Assembly (NCBI GenBank): GCA_950022295.1
Contig: OX465599.1
Location: 276,851,501 to 276,915,500 of the forward strand
Length of the DNA stretch: 64,000 nt
DNA from: Bromus sterilis
Lineage: Eukaryota; Streptophyta; Magnoliopsida; Poales; Poaceae
Reading direction: 5' to 3'
In this document: positions 47,801 through 57,210 of the stretch, piece after piece
Layout of the letters: each line of letters starts with the position of its first letter
How positions within the stretch are numbered: position 1 is the stretch's first letter
Program-made: the position numbers and the translations under genes
Notes under the pieces: model-generated
Database searches by the model: none
The model's input: the letters and a program-made list of their open reading frames with translations, nothing else
Told to the model about the DNA's origin: nothing

Positions 47801-49059
47801 AGTTGTGGTGGCATCCTCGCTGTCACCTCTTGAACGGTGACACGCAAAAGGCGGTAACTGATGACACGTGTGTGTAGCGGTACACCCCTGCAGGGTTAAC
47901 AAAACTATTTGAATAGCCGCGTCCGCGGTTAAGGACTACTTGGAAAGCTTAGCTTGATTATTAGACAACTTGAACTGGATACTTCTAAAATACACCAAGA
48001 TAAGTGTGAGTGCTATGGCGTGCTTTCTCGTGGGGAAGTTGAGGAAGGCACCATAGTGGTGTAATTGGTTTGAGAAAGTAGTGGACTCATGTACGCTTCT
48101 TACCTCAAGTCTGGTACTCGTAGTTCAGGACTAGCCAAGTCAAAGCTGGCACTTCTGCAATTGAACCCCACCTCCCTTTACCTTGATACATGTGCATGAG
48201 TAGTATAGCTCCTACATAAGTCTTGTTGAGTACGACTTTGTACTCACGTTTTCTTATTCTATGTTTTAGATGAACCCACCGACCCCGATGGTGGCTTCTA
48301 CCCGAAGCTCGAAGAATGAAGACTCAGATCAAGACCAAGCTAGTGTAGTCCCAGTCAGACGACTGTTCCCTCGTGGAAGGGCTTGTTTATAGATAAGGCT
48401 TCTCTAAGCCATTTGTTAAACTTGTCTGTACTCAGACCTACTTTGCTTCCGCATGTGTGATGTAATGTTGGATCACAGACTTGTGATCTCTGTGTGCACT
48501 CTGTAAGAGTTATCAATAAAGTTGTATACTTTGTAGTTGCAATGATACCTGTTGTTCATACTGGACATGTGTGATGCATGTATGATTATAACATGCATGT
48601 CTTAGTATGGGTTTTCGAGACCTTAGTTGTGATCTGGCTGGCGGTCTTTTATACACCAAGTGGCCCTTAGATGTGCGCAGCTTGGGGCATCGAGATGCGA
48701 TTGTTTGTGACTCCGTCACGTGCACACTTTGATGTATGATCGAGCCCGCCCTAGACCCCGACTAAGTGATCGGGCTGGAGTAAGTCTATGTAAAGGTTAT
48801 AATACAATCGATAGTACGGTTGAGGCGACTTGTCTATGAGTATGGGAGTTCACCACACATATGATTTAGACTTGTGTGCGGACGATGAGGACCCATTTCA
48901 GTTGATCATCCGGCCTGGACGGGATGCCCCTCACGTTCGATGCTTTCCGAGAACGTTCTGTGCTTGGCCTTGTCTGCTTAGACAAGTGGGTACAGTTCTC
49001 GGCTCTCCATATGATTGTGTTGTAGCGAGGCTTGCATACGCTAACCCCGGGTCCCGACA
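44842..49059 (+). mobile_element. Solo LTR of a chromovirus-type gypsy family
   Basis: 4218 bp from TGTCACAACCCCAAG to GGGTCCCGACA, flanked by ATAGA (44837-44841 and 49060-49064). It is clearly related along its length to the LTRs at 25790 and 34626 but diverged and with its own indels (for example extra sequence at 46820-46970). No internal region is present, so it arose by recombination between the two LTRs of a full element. Confidence 0.93.
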
Positions 49060-50089
49060 ATAGAGCCCTAGCAAATGCTGCTTGGTCAGCAAGAAATAAC
49101 AGGGCCGGAGTACAACATTTGACAACAGCTACCTCAGATCACTGTCCAATCTTTGTGGATTTTAACAAATCAAACCAGCGCCTATCTCGGCCCGGGGATG
49201 TTCATGAAATTATGTGGGAGAAACATGATAAATGGAAAGAGAAAATCATGGATACCTGGTCAGCAGAACCGGGAGCATCGGGTCTCCATGACAAGCTGAA
49301 CAATATATCCCGCGATCTCCAGCATTGGAACAGAACTACATTTGGCTCGGTCCGAAATGATATTAAGGATGAAACCAGGGATCTGGACAGGTTGAAGAAC
49401 ATCCCTGGCCGTACTCGCCCATCACATGCTGAAATCAAATTGAATGAGAAGTTGGTAGAACTCTACCACAGGGAGGAAATTATGTGGAGGAAACGGTCTA
49501 GAGTGCAATGGCCGGCCGAGGGGGATAAGAATACCAAATTATTTCACATGCGGGCGAGTATGCGACGCAAGAAGAATATGATAAAAGCCCTAAAAAATAC
49601 CCTGGGAGTTTCTGTGGATGATCCCAGGTTACTCAAGACAATGGCGCATGACTTTTATCAGTCTTCGTACACCTCAGAGGAAGTAACCAACATGGAGGAG
49701 GTTCTTAAACACGTCCTTGTCAAGGTGACGCCTGAAATGAATTCAATATTGTTGGCTCTTTATACATAACTGGAAGTAAATAATGCTCTCTTTCAGATGT
49801 ACCCGAGAAAAGTCCCGGGGCCCGATGGTTTCCCTGCACACTTTTATCAAAGTCATTGGGATCTTTGCGGCAAAGAGGTGACAGACGTTGTGCTAAAAAT
49901 TGTCAGAGGGGAGGAGAGCCCCGAGATTATGAATGAAACAATCCTAGTTCTCATCCCAAAGGTTTCTAATCCGGAGAATCTATCCAAATTTAGGCCTATA
50001 AGTTTGTGCAATGTTCTTTATAAAATTTCTTCGAAGGTGGTGTCTAACAGGCTGAAAGTGATTCTACCCAACATCATATTAGAAGAACA
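49060..50089 (+). pseudogene. LINE 2 ORF2: end of endonuclease, linker and start of RT
   Basis: Continues as ALANAAW and the endonuclease motif SDHCPIF (about 49140), then a long linker of charged residues (KLVELYHREEIMWRKRSRVQ), and the RT entry KVPGPDGFPAHFYQSHWD, ILVLIPKV and FRPISLCNVLYKI. An in-frame TAA at 49767-49769 is the only stop. The frame ends at ILEE at the CACTA insertion. Confidence 0.92.
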
Positions 50090-50111
50090 CACTACTAGGA
50101 AAAAGCTTATA

Positions 50112-50350
50112 GGTAGAGGCTTAACAGTAGAGCCCCTCTCCTGAGGGCGCTACTGCTAATTAGCAGTAGCGCCTTCTAAGGGTGCCCGCTACTGCTAGGC
50201 CTCTATCAGTAGCGCCTCTTACGGGTGCCCGCTACTGCTAAAGGTGGTCGCCACCAAACTCAGCTGACAAGTTACAGTAGTAGCGCTTTTCTGTATAGCT
50301 CGCTACTACTAGTGTCGTAGCAGTAGCACCCCCGACTTGTCGCCCGCTGC
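50112..50350. repeat. Left subterminal repeats of CACTA 2, with a perfect 28-bp palindrome
   Basis: Multiple copies of GCTACTGCTA, AGCAGTAGCGCC and GGTGCCCGCTACTGC. At 50146-50173 two inverted copies abut with AATT at the centre to form a perfect 28-bp palindrome (arm GGCGCTACTGCTAA). Confidence 0.88.
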
Positions 50351-50922
50351 TGTGAAAGTGGATCGCACATAACCGGCCTAACCCTCTCCTCTCTCACACA
50401 TTTCTCTCTCTCACTCTCCTTCTCTTCTTCCCCCGCGTCGCCGCCCCGACCGCGCCGCCACCCCGACCGCGTCGTCTCCCCGACCCGCCGCCCGCCTCCT
50501 CGACCCATCTCTGCCCCTACCCACCGGCCGCCTCCCCAACCAGCCCCGCTCCTCCACGCCACCGCCGCCCACTGTTGAGTCTCCTGCTCAATCCCCTCTG
50601 TCAATTCGTATAATTTCAGTTAGATTGAAACATTTTGTAGGATTTTTGTTAGAATGGAACATAATGTGGATTTTTGTTAGATTGCTATTGCTATGAAAAA
50701 TTGCTATTGCTATGGATGCATTGTTAGGGTTCATATTATTGCTAGGGAAAAATATTGTAACTTGTGAGAAGCACACAAGATCATTAGTGATCCTTCTCTA
50801 GTTTAAATATGTGTGTGTGGTGCTTGTGTAGTTTAAATTGTCCTTTTGTTAGCATCTTGAGTAATTAGGATAATTGTTTGCAGGATATGAGTGGCCTATG
50901 ATTTGCCGGAATGTCGATTCAT
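50350..50922. other. CT-rich leader and AT-rich spacer of CACTA 2
   Basis: 50385-50430 is a CTCTCTCACACATTTCTCTCTC run followed by C/G-rich CCGCCGCC sequence to about 50570, like a promoter-proximal leader; from 50600 it is AT-rich with ATTGCTATTGCTATG repeats. Minus-strand open frames over the CCG tract are compositional. Confidence 0.45.
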
Positions 50923-51060
50923 TTCCGTTCCAGCGAATTTCAGGCGCTTGATATGTCGAATTTTTTGCAAATGTCATGCCGAAAATTTCCATGGATTTCG
51001 GCATGACTTGTGCTAGAAAAGTAGGACATATCGAGTGCTTGAGATTTGTCGAAACGGGAA
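50923..51060. repeat. Long foldback A in CACTA 2
   Basis: A roughly 138-nt inverted repeat. The outer arms (TTCCGTTCCAGCGAATTTCA onward to GATATGTC, and its partner GACATATCGAGTGCTTGAG to CGGGAA) pair imperfectly over about 35 bp. The centre (50975-51005) is CATGCCGAAA paired with TTTCGGCATG. The shape is that of a miRNA- or siRNA-type precursor. Confidence 0.7.
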
Positions 51061-51230
51061 TTAAACGGTGTTTAGCATAAAATTACTTTTAATAATTACT
51101 TTTGCTATTTTTAAGAATGTCAATGATATAAATATAGTGACATTTGCTAGAATCATTTTCCTACTTTTAGCAATGACATGAGGCAATTAGGATTTTTGGT
51201 TAGCATATTGAGGTAATTAGGATTTTTTAG

Positions 51231-51588
51231 AATGCCGATGATTTAAATATATTGTGATACTATGTTACATCAGGGAGAGTGTGAAGCGAACCCTTGTGAT
51301 ATGTAAAAGTACGGAACTTGTGCATCCTATTTGGGTTCGCTACCACACTCTCCATGGAATCTCTTATGTGTCCATTCTAAATATGAGGAACTATTTCTCC
51401 TTTTTTAGAATGCCGATGATTTAAATATATTATGACACTATGTGAAATCGGGGAGAGTGTGAAGTGAACCCTTGTGATATGTACAAGTACGGAACTTGTG
51501 CATCCTATTTGGGTTCGCTGTCACACTCTCCCTGGAATCGCTTATGTGTCCAATCTAAATATGAGGCACTATTTCTCCTTTTTTAGAA
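51231..51588. repeat. Tandem duplication (about 178 bp, two units) each with a foldback
   Basis: Units 51231-51408 and 51409-51588 both begin AATGCCGATGATTTAAATAT and end before TTTAGAAT. Each contains a hairpin of about 85 nt: 51271-51356 (arms GAGAGTGTGAAGCGAACCC and GGGTTCGCTACCACACTCTC) and 51450-51533 (arms GGGAGAGTGTGAAGTGAACC and GGGTTCGCTGTCACACTCTC). Inside is a second inverted pair around ATGTACAAGTACGGAACTTG. A diverged third copy of the unit lies at 52242-52385. Confidence 0.85.
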
Positions 51589-51696
51589 TTTTTTAGTTCG
51601 TACTTTTGTCTTATTTTGTTAATTTGTTAGTTACTATAATTTTTTCACTCATTCATTTTAATAAAACTTTGTATATTAAATAAATTCTCGGCAACG

Positions 51697-52074
51697 ATGC
51701 GTGGCCCGCATCCCCGTCGCGGTGACGGGGAGCACCTGCTTGATGGGATGCGCAATGTCCGGAACTGGGAGGTGGTTTCCGGGGCGCGCCGCTTGGTGAG
51801 GATTCCGGGTCTTGTCGTCGACCCGGAGCTTCTTTGGTGGCGGTCACGTGGGCCACAACCGGTGCAGAGGGAGCCGGCCCCCGAGGAGGTGGTACGTCGC
51901 CGGGTCAGGGAGGAGGACAAGCACGTCCGTCGCTACTTGGTTGCGTTGGACGCCGGGTTTTCCACGGGCAATACCTGGAAGATTCTTCACGGCTCTCACC
52001 TGAGCTATGTTCCTGTGGCGGTTCCTTATCTTTGGGTGTTTACCACTCGCGGCTTGGCTCCGGGTCGTCGTTGA
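51697..52074 (+). CDS. GC-rich open frame of unknown function in CACTA 2
   Basis: A 125-codon frame starting MRGPHPRRGDGEHLLDG and ending TRGLAPGRR, in a sharply bounded GC-rich island within AT-rich DNA. The body has a plausible protein look (ARRLVRIPGLVVDPELLWW, GNTWKILHGSHLSYVPVAVP) with R/E-rich stretches and no long single-residue runs. I recognise no domain, and no splice signals link it clearly to the B3-like gene downstream, though it is on the same strand and lies between two related foldbacks. It could be a captured exon fragment, a first exon of a longer transcript, or chance. Confidence 0.4.
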   Translation: MRGPHPRRGDGEHLLDGMRNVRNWEVVSGARRLVRIPGLVVDPELLWWRSRGPQPVQREPAPEEVVRRRVREEDKHVRRYLVALDAGFSTGNTWKILHGSHLSYVPVAVPYLWVFTTRGLAPGRR

Positions 52075-52284
52075 GTTTGATTTTTTGAGATGTAGTAGTG
52101 AATTTCCTAGATGTTGTAGTCGAGATGTACTGATGATATTATTTTTGCATTGACTGGATTATTCGAGATATATTAGTGATATTATATGATAAAATATTAT
52201 TGTTGGATTTTATTTGAGTTCATCTGTTTTTCCTTTTGTTTTAAATGCTGATGATTAAAACCATTGTGACAAATATTGTGACAG

Positions 52285-52364
52285 CAGGGATGAGTTAGCG
52301 AGCCTTGTGATATGCACAAGTAAGGAACTTGTGCATCTTACTTGGCTCGCTTGCTCCATCCCTG
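52285..52364. repeat. Foldback of the same family just upstream of the B3-like gene
   Basis: An 80-nt hairpin with arms CAGGGATGAGTTAGCGAGCC and GGCTCGCTTGCTCCATCCCT plus an inner pair ATGCACAAGT/ACTTGTGCAT. It aligns with the two hairpins at 51271 and 51450, but the outer arm sequence differs on both sides so that pairing is kept. It ends 48 bp before the ATG of the B3-like gene. Confidence 0.82.
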
Positions 52365-52411
52365 TAGTTGCTTGTGTATATGGACTAATTTTTGAATTAT
52401 GAACACAAAAA

Positions 52412-53628
52412 ATGGCTGACGACGATAGAATCCCCGAGTGCGACTATTGTGGCGATGACTCGGGTTGGTGCGACAAGTTTACAGAGTTGGATGGGGAGGA
52501 AGAAAGATACTTCTCCATCACGCTTAGGGAGGGCTTCAAATTTTGAACGGTATGCAACTTCTGCGTCATCTTCTTATTTAAGCATGCTTCACTTAGTTTT
52601 TGTTTTGACGTGTAATTGTTTTATAATCAACTAGCACATCCCTTGCTACGCAAGACCTCACGTCTGCGACTTTGTCAAAATCGATGAGTGGCGTGAGAAT
52701 GCCAAAAAATATGTGAATATTAAGACGAAAGATGGTATAACTGTAAAGGTCGAGGTCTTTAATGAACCAAATAGCACATATTTTGATTGTCAAAATTGGT
52801 ATGCACTATGAAAGGCATCTGCATTAGAGGATGATATACAAATAACATTTTATCTTGGACTTCGTCGTCGAGATGGTCAAACATTTCGAAATAAGGACAT
52901 TTCTATGCTAGTGGACGACATTAAGTTGGTTCTATCTCCACGTGAGTTTCTTAAACAACTTTGACTTGTTTACTTGCTTATTTTCTTGCTTCCCAAGTTG
53001 ACAACTTATTTATAATTGTTAGTTTATCTCCAAGCTCCAAATGAAATTCGGAAGATGTTTGATAATACTTTTCATAATGGTGGCTTTGGCCTGACAATTG
53101 ATGAACAAGATGATTTTATCAATGTTCTTAAAGGTGTTCCTTTGTTTGTGAACTTGAATAATACTGGCGAACCTTATACACCATATGTTCCATTTGTTGT
53201 CAAGTTGTTTCCAGGACATGTAAAAGATTATATCATGGTAAGATTTTTTACTATTCTATCACACTAGTCCATTTTTAGAAATCTTTTGACCTAACATTAA
53301 GTATAATGTATTACTAAGTATTTTACTGGTACGTTTTCAACAGAGAATCCTGGCAGCATGTACGCCTAAGTGGATGCCTCCTCAAGGCGAGCTTATAGTT
53401 GTTTCTGCACGGGCATGGGATGTCCTCTTCAGCGCTGACTACTCCACTGAAGCTGGAGATGATGGCTGCGTAAGAATAAGAGGATGGAAAAGGATAGTGA
53501 ATAGGATGAACATCAAACATGGAGACAAGTTGTTCTCCATATTACATAATGGAATGTGGGGTGTCTTTTGGTTTTTTTCATTTCACCTTGTGGTGGTGAT
53601 CAGTAGGTTGGTTCGTAGTTGTTGTTAA
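52412..53628 (+). pseudogene. Four-exon gene for a protein with two B3-like domains, inside CACTA 2
   Basis: Exons 52412-52549, 52635-52941, 53023-53237 and 53344-53628, all with GT...AG introns and matching phases (0, 1, 0), give about 314 residues. The N-terminus MADDDRIPECDYCGDDSGWC has a small Cys cluster. Domain 1 (about residues 33-130) follows the plant B3 fold pattern: YFSITLREGF, IPCYARPHV, GITVKVEVF, NWYAL and DDIQITFYLG. A linker with EQDDFINVLKGVPLF follows. Domain 2 (about 205-305) has PFVVKLFPGHVKDYI, VRIRGWKRIVNRMNIKHGDKL and FSILHNGMWGVFWFF, matching the GW...N.L..GD..F core. B3 proteins are plant DNA-binding regulators. Two in-frame TGA codons (52544-52546 and 52809-52811) break it; the first could derive from CGA by CpG decay. 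An alternative is a transposon-encoded DNA-binding accessory protein. Start ATG chosen because it opens the conserved frame. Confidence 0.72.
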
Positions 53629-53882
53629 ACATTATGTTGTTGGATATTAGCGAAGTTAAACTAGGAAAAGTTGACCTTTGTGTTCGATATTAACCTTTGT
53701 GTTGGATATTATGATCATGTGATAATATATATGAGATGATCGATTTAGACTATTGTCTGTGTATGAGATATTGAGGTGTGTATGTCTATAAATCGATGAT
53801 ACTATTATGTGCATTATACTATGAAACATGTACAAACAAATAGGAGAAAATAGGCAGAAAAGGAAAAAAATTAAAAATGTTA
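53629..53882. other. 3' region of the B3-like gene
   Basis: AT-rich sequence with TTGGATATTA repeats and no coding features; the subterminal repeats start after it. Confidence 0.45.
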
Positions 53883-54080
53883 CTAGTAGCGCCTGACAGA
53901 GGCAGGCGCTGCCGCTATATCTATTAGTAGTGCCCAATCCAGGAGGCGCTACTTCTAACCCTACGTAGCAATAGCGGTTGCAAGTGTGCGCTGCTGCTAC
54001 AAGTTAGCTGTAGCGTGCTATCATTAGCACGCCATGGGGCGCTACTGATAAGCCAAAATGGGGCGCTACTACTAGCCTTT
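53883..54080. repeat. Right subterminal repeats of CACTA 2
   Basis: Copies of AGTAGCGCC, GGCGCTACT and GCGCTGCTGCTAC in both orientations, matching the left array. Confidence 0.85.
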
Positions 54081-54095
54081 CTCCTAGTAGTGACA

Positions 54096-54720
54096 ATCTG
54101 CTTTTGTTCCGGGTAGATTGATTACTGATAACATCATTAGTGCTTACGAGTGCTTGCATTTTATGAAGAACAACATGTCGAAACATAATGGGGTATGTGC
54201 TTTAAAACTTGATATGATGAAGGCATATGATAGGCTTGAATGGGATTATCTGTGAGGTATTCTAACAAGATTGGGATTCTCACCCTCCTGGGTGGAAACT
54301 GTAATGACAATGGTGTCTACGGTCTCTTTCTCCATGCTCTTCAATGGAGAGAGATTGGAAGCTTTTAATCCTAGCAGAGGTATACGACAGGGAGATCTGA
54401 TATCCCCTTATCTTTTATTAATAGCAGCAGAGGGCCTTTCGTGCCTCCTCAAATCTAGTGTTTGGTCATCTCAAGTGATTGGTGTCAAGGTGGCTCCCAC
54501 AGCTCCGGTTGTAAACCACCTACTTTTCGCTAATGACATCCTGCTGCTTTTTAAGGAAAGTTCAGAAGGGGCTCTAGGTGTATCAACCCTGTTGGAGACA
54601 TATTGCCAGGCTTCGGGACAGAGAATCAACCGGGACAAATCCTCAATTTACTTCAGCGAAGGATGCCCTCAAGTACTCCGTGACGAGGTTAAGCAGATTG
54701 TTCAAGTTTAGAGTGAAGCT
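54096..54720 (+). pseudogene. LINE 2 reverse transcriptase core
   Basis: Resumes with SAFVPGRLITDN, then KLDMMKAYDRLEWDY, GIRQGDLISPYLLLIAAEGL and the catalytic box, which reads FAND (54526-54537) instead of FADD: the first catalytic Asp is Asn (codon 54532-54534). INRDKSSIYFSEG follows. Stops at about 54253 and at 54709-54711. The FAND change alone should abolish polymerisation. Confidence 0.9.
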
Positions 54721-56247
54721 TTGACAGAGAGATATCTTGGCATGCCTACTGATGTGGGGAAGAATAAAAATGGTACCTTCAAGTATCTAAAAGATAGAGT
54801 TTGGGGCAAGGTAAAGGGATGGTTGCAAATGATTCTGTCATATGCCGGCAAAGAAGTCCTAATAAAATCAGTGGCACAAGCAATTCCGGTTTTCTCTATC
54901 TCATGCCTCAGGCTTCCCAGAGGCGTGTGCGAGAGTGTGACCTCTTTGATTAGGCAATTTTGGTGGGGAAACAAGAATGGCAAGAAGTCTCCGGCTTGGG
55001 TTTCTTGGGACACGATGCCTTACCCAAGAATTTGGGTGGCCTCGGGTTTAGGGACTTAGAAGTTTTTAACTTGGCACTCTTGGCAAGGCAAGCTTGGAAT
55101 CTCCCCAACTCGCTGAGTGCAAGGATTCTAAAAGAGATTTACTACCCTGACACCACGATCTTAGAAGCCAATATGGGGTCCCATCCTTCATCAGTTTGGC
55201 GTTCAGTCCTTGATGGACGTGATGTCTTATGGAAGGGCCTTTTTAGGCGGATAGGGGATGGCGAGTCTACAGAGATATGGAACACTAATTGGCTGCCACG
55301 GGAGAACTTGAAGAGGTTGATCACAAGTTTGGTTCAGAACCCGCCTCTGAGGGTTGTGGAATTTATTGAAAGAAACAATGCAGCATGGAATGAGGAGGTC
55401 ATACGAGCGACTTTTGTTCCTATCGATTGCGAGGTGATCCAGGGTATACCTCTCTGTACCCAGCCCCTGCAGGACTTCTGGGCTTGGTATGGCGAGAGAG
55501 ACGACAACTTCTCTGTGAGATCAGCTTACATAAATTTCATGCAAACAAAGAGGAATAGGGAAGGGATGCTGGAGGACCGTCATGAATCTTCAAACACTTC
55601 TGTAAATGGCGCAAGCTAGCCAGAACTATGGAAGGCGAATCTCCCATCCAAGATATCTAACTTCCTGTGGCGTCTTGCTCGACACTCGATTCCCACCTTT
55701 GAACTTCTCAACCACAGGAACATGGCCACGACAAGTGTGTGTTTATTATTCGGATCTGAAGACAGTTGGAGGCACCCCCTCTTGGAGTGTGCAATGTCCA
55801 GGAGCATATGGGCTTTACTCCCGGAAGAGATCACAGAAACTATGAGCGAGCTTTCCACCCCGGATGCCAAACTCTGGATTTTGAATATGCATGATCTTTT
55901 GTCCTCGGATGATTTCATCACCCTTTCGGTTTCTTTGTGGGCGATTTGGTCTACTCGGAGAAAGGCTATACACAAGGATATATACAAGAGCCCATTCCAG
56001 ATGCATTCCTTCATTTGCTCTTTTCTGGCAGATTTGAAGGCTCTGAAAATTTCAAGTCCCCCACGGAATATAGTTCGCTTACCAAGGGTTGCAACCTGGA
56101 TCCCCCCGCCTCAAAACATGGTGAAACTTAACGTTGATGCAGCTGTTGATTTGGCAAGGAACTGCGGGACGGCTGCCGTGGTTTGCAAACGAAGAGATGG
56201 TAATTTCCTGGGAGCTTCATCCATCTTTGTCCCTCACATTTCGGATC
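54721..56247 (+). pseudogene. LINE 2 ORF2 C-terminal region and start of RNase H
   Basis: YLGMPTDVGKNKNGTFKYL, GWLQMILSYAGKEVLIKSV, LIRQFWWGN, then after a frameshift at about 55020 GGLGFRDLEVFNLALLARQA and WRSVLDGRDVLWKGL, and after another near 55610 the region corresponding to the zf-RVT domain (LLECAMSRSIWALLPEE). RNase H opens with KLNVDAAVDLARNCGTAAVV (about 56120-56180), containing the first catalytic Asp, and is cut at SD by the copia element. Confidence 0.88.
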
Positions 56248-57190
56248 TGCTGAATTTTACACCTATTTGCTGAGTGGGCCTTTGGCCCAAAGCACTTTGT
56301 AAATTCTGAAATTCTCTTGGAACATTCATGCATAGCAAGTGGTGGGAAGTTTAATACCACCTCGTTTGTGGAGGGAGAGCCACACCTGTTTATAAGGTGA
56401 GCTCCACTAGCACTTGTAAGAGCTTGAGAAGAGAAGTGCTACACGCGCACTCCTCCTCCTCGCTCGCCTCGCCATGCCTCGCCTCGTCACGACGCACGCG
56501 CGCGCGTCGTATTTCGGGAATGAGCCGAGCCGAGGACAAAGCTATGCGTACGCTTATATTTTTGCAGCTTGGGGAAAATTAATGAGGCATTAACTATGAT
56601 TAACGGAAGCATTAATTATGCTTAATTGGTACGCCGTTTTCGTGGGCTCTACTCCCACGTCGACCCGTCCCGCTGCGTCTATATAAACAGTGCAAACCTT
56701 ACCCTGGACGCACCACCATATGGTTCCTCCTCCTTGTTTCAGATCATTGCGCCGCCGCCCAAGTCATCTCCATCCCTTCTTCCAGCGTGCACCGAAAGAA
56801 GGGACAACAGGCCTCCGAAACCCGGCCTCTCGTGATTCTGTACGGGAGAGGGGCGATCAGGTTTTTGGGGAGCGCACTCGCGCGAATGCTGACAGCGACG
56901 ATGACTACTTCTCCGACGACGACTTCTTCCCGGACGTCGTCAGCCTCTCCATCAACGACATGGGCGACACCAACGCGAGCGGGTCCACACCCGCTGCACC
57001 GTACGTGATCTGTTCCTCTTTGTTTGAGATCATGCTACATGTTATGTTCGTAGTGTTCATGTTAGATGTGATCTGTTTGTCTACTGTTTTAGTAGATCAC
57101 ATGGCTACTTTGATCTGTTTAGTTATTGCCATGGATTGTTTGTCTATTTCATGGATTAAATCATATGCTAAATTGCTAATACTTTCAACA
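56248..57190 (+). repeat. 5' LTR of the copia element
   Basis: 943 bp, TG...CA. TATATAAA at 56680-56687. A C/T-rich and CG-rich segment (56450-56510) includes a short CG run that is expanded in the other LTR. Confidence 0.93.
56680..56687 (+). promoter_or_regulatory. TATA box of the copia 5' LTR
   Basis: TATATAAA in GCGTCTATATAAACAGTGC; the same motif is at 62142-62149 in the 3' LTR. Confidence 0.7.
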
Positions 57191-57210
57191 ATCCAAAAAC
57201 CTGATTATAG

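Larger units (their letters stand above)
50090..54092. mobile_element. CACTA transposon 2, non-autonomous, carrying a B3-like gene
   Basis: Ends CACTACTAGGAAAAAG and CTTTCTCCTAGTAGTG are inverted, with the 3-bp duplication ACA (50087-50089 and 54093-54095). Subterminal arrays of GCTACTGCTA and its complement lie at both ends. Inside are a CT-rich leader (about 50380-50580), a set of foldbacks (50923-51533 and 52285-52364), a GC-rich open frame (51697-52074) and a four-exon gene with B3-like domains (52412-53628). I see no TNP2/En-Spm transposase. It is inserted in LINE 2; excision in silico restores the codons for EEQSAFVPGR. Confidence 0.93.

Noticed and set aside
50272..50604. 110-codon minus-strand frame rich in G, R and E
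   Set aside because: Complement of a CCG/CTC-rich leader in CACTA 2; low complexity only.
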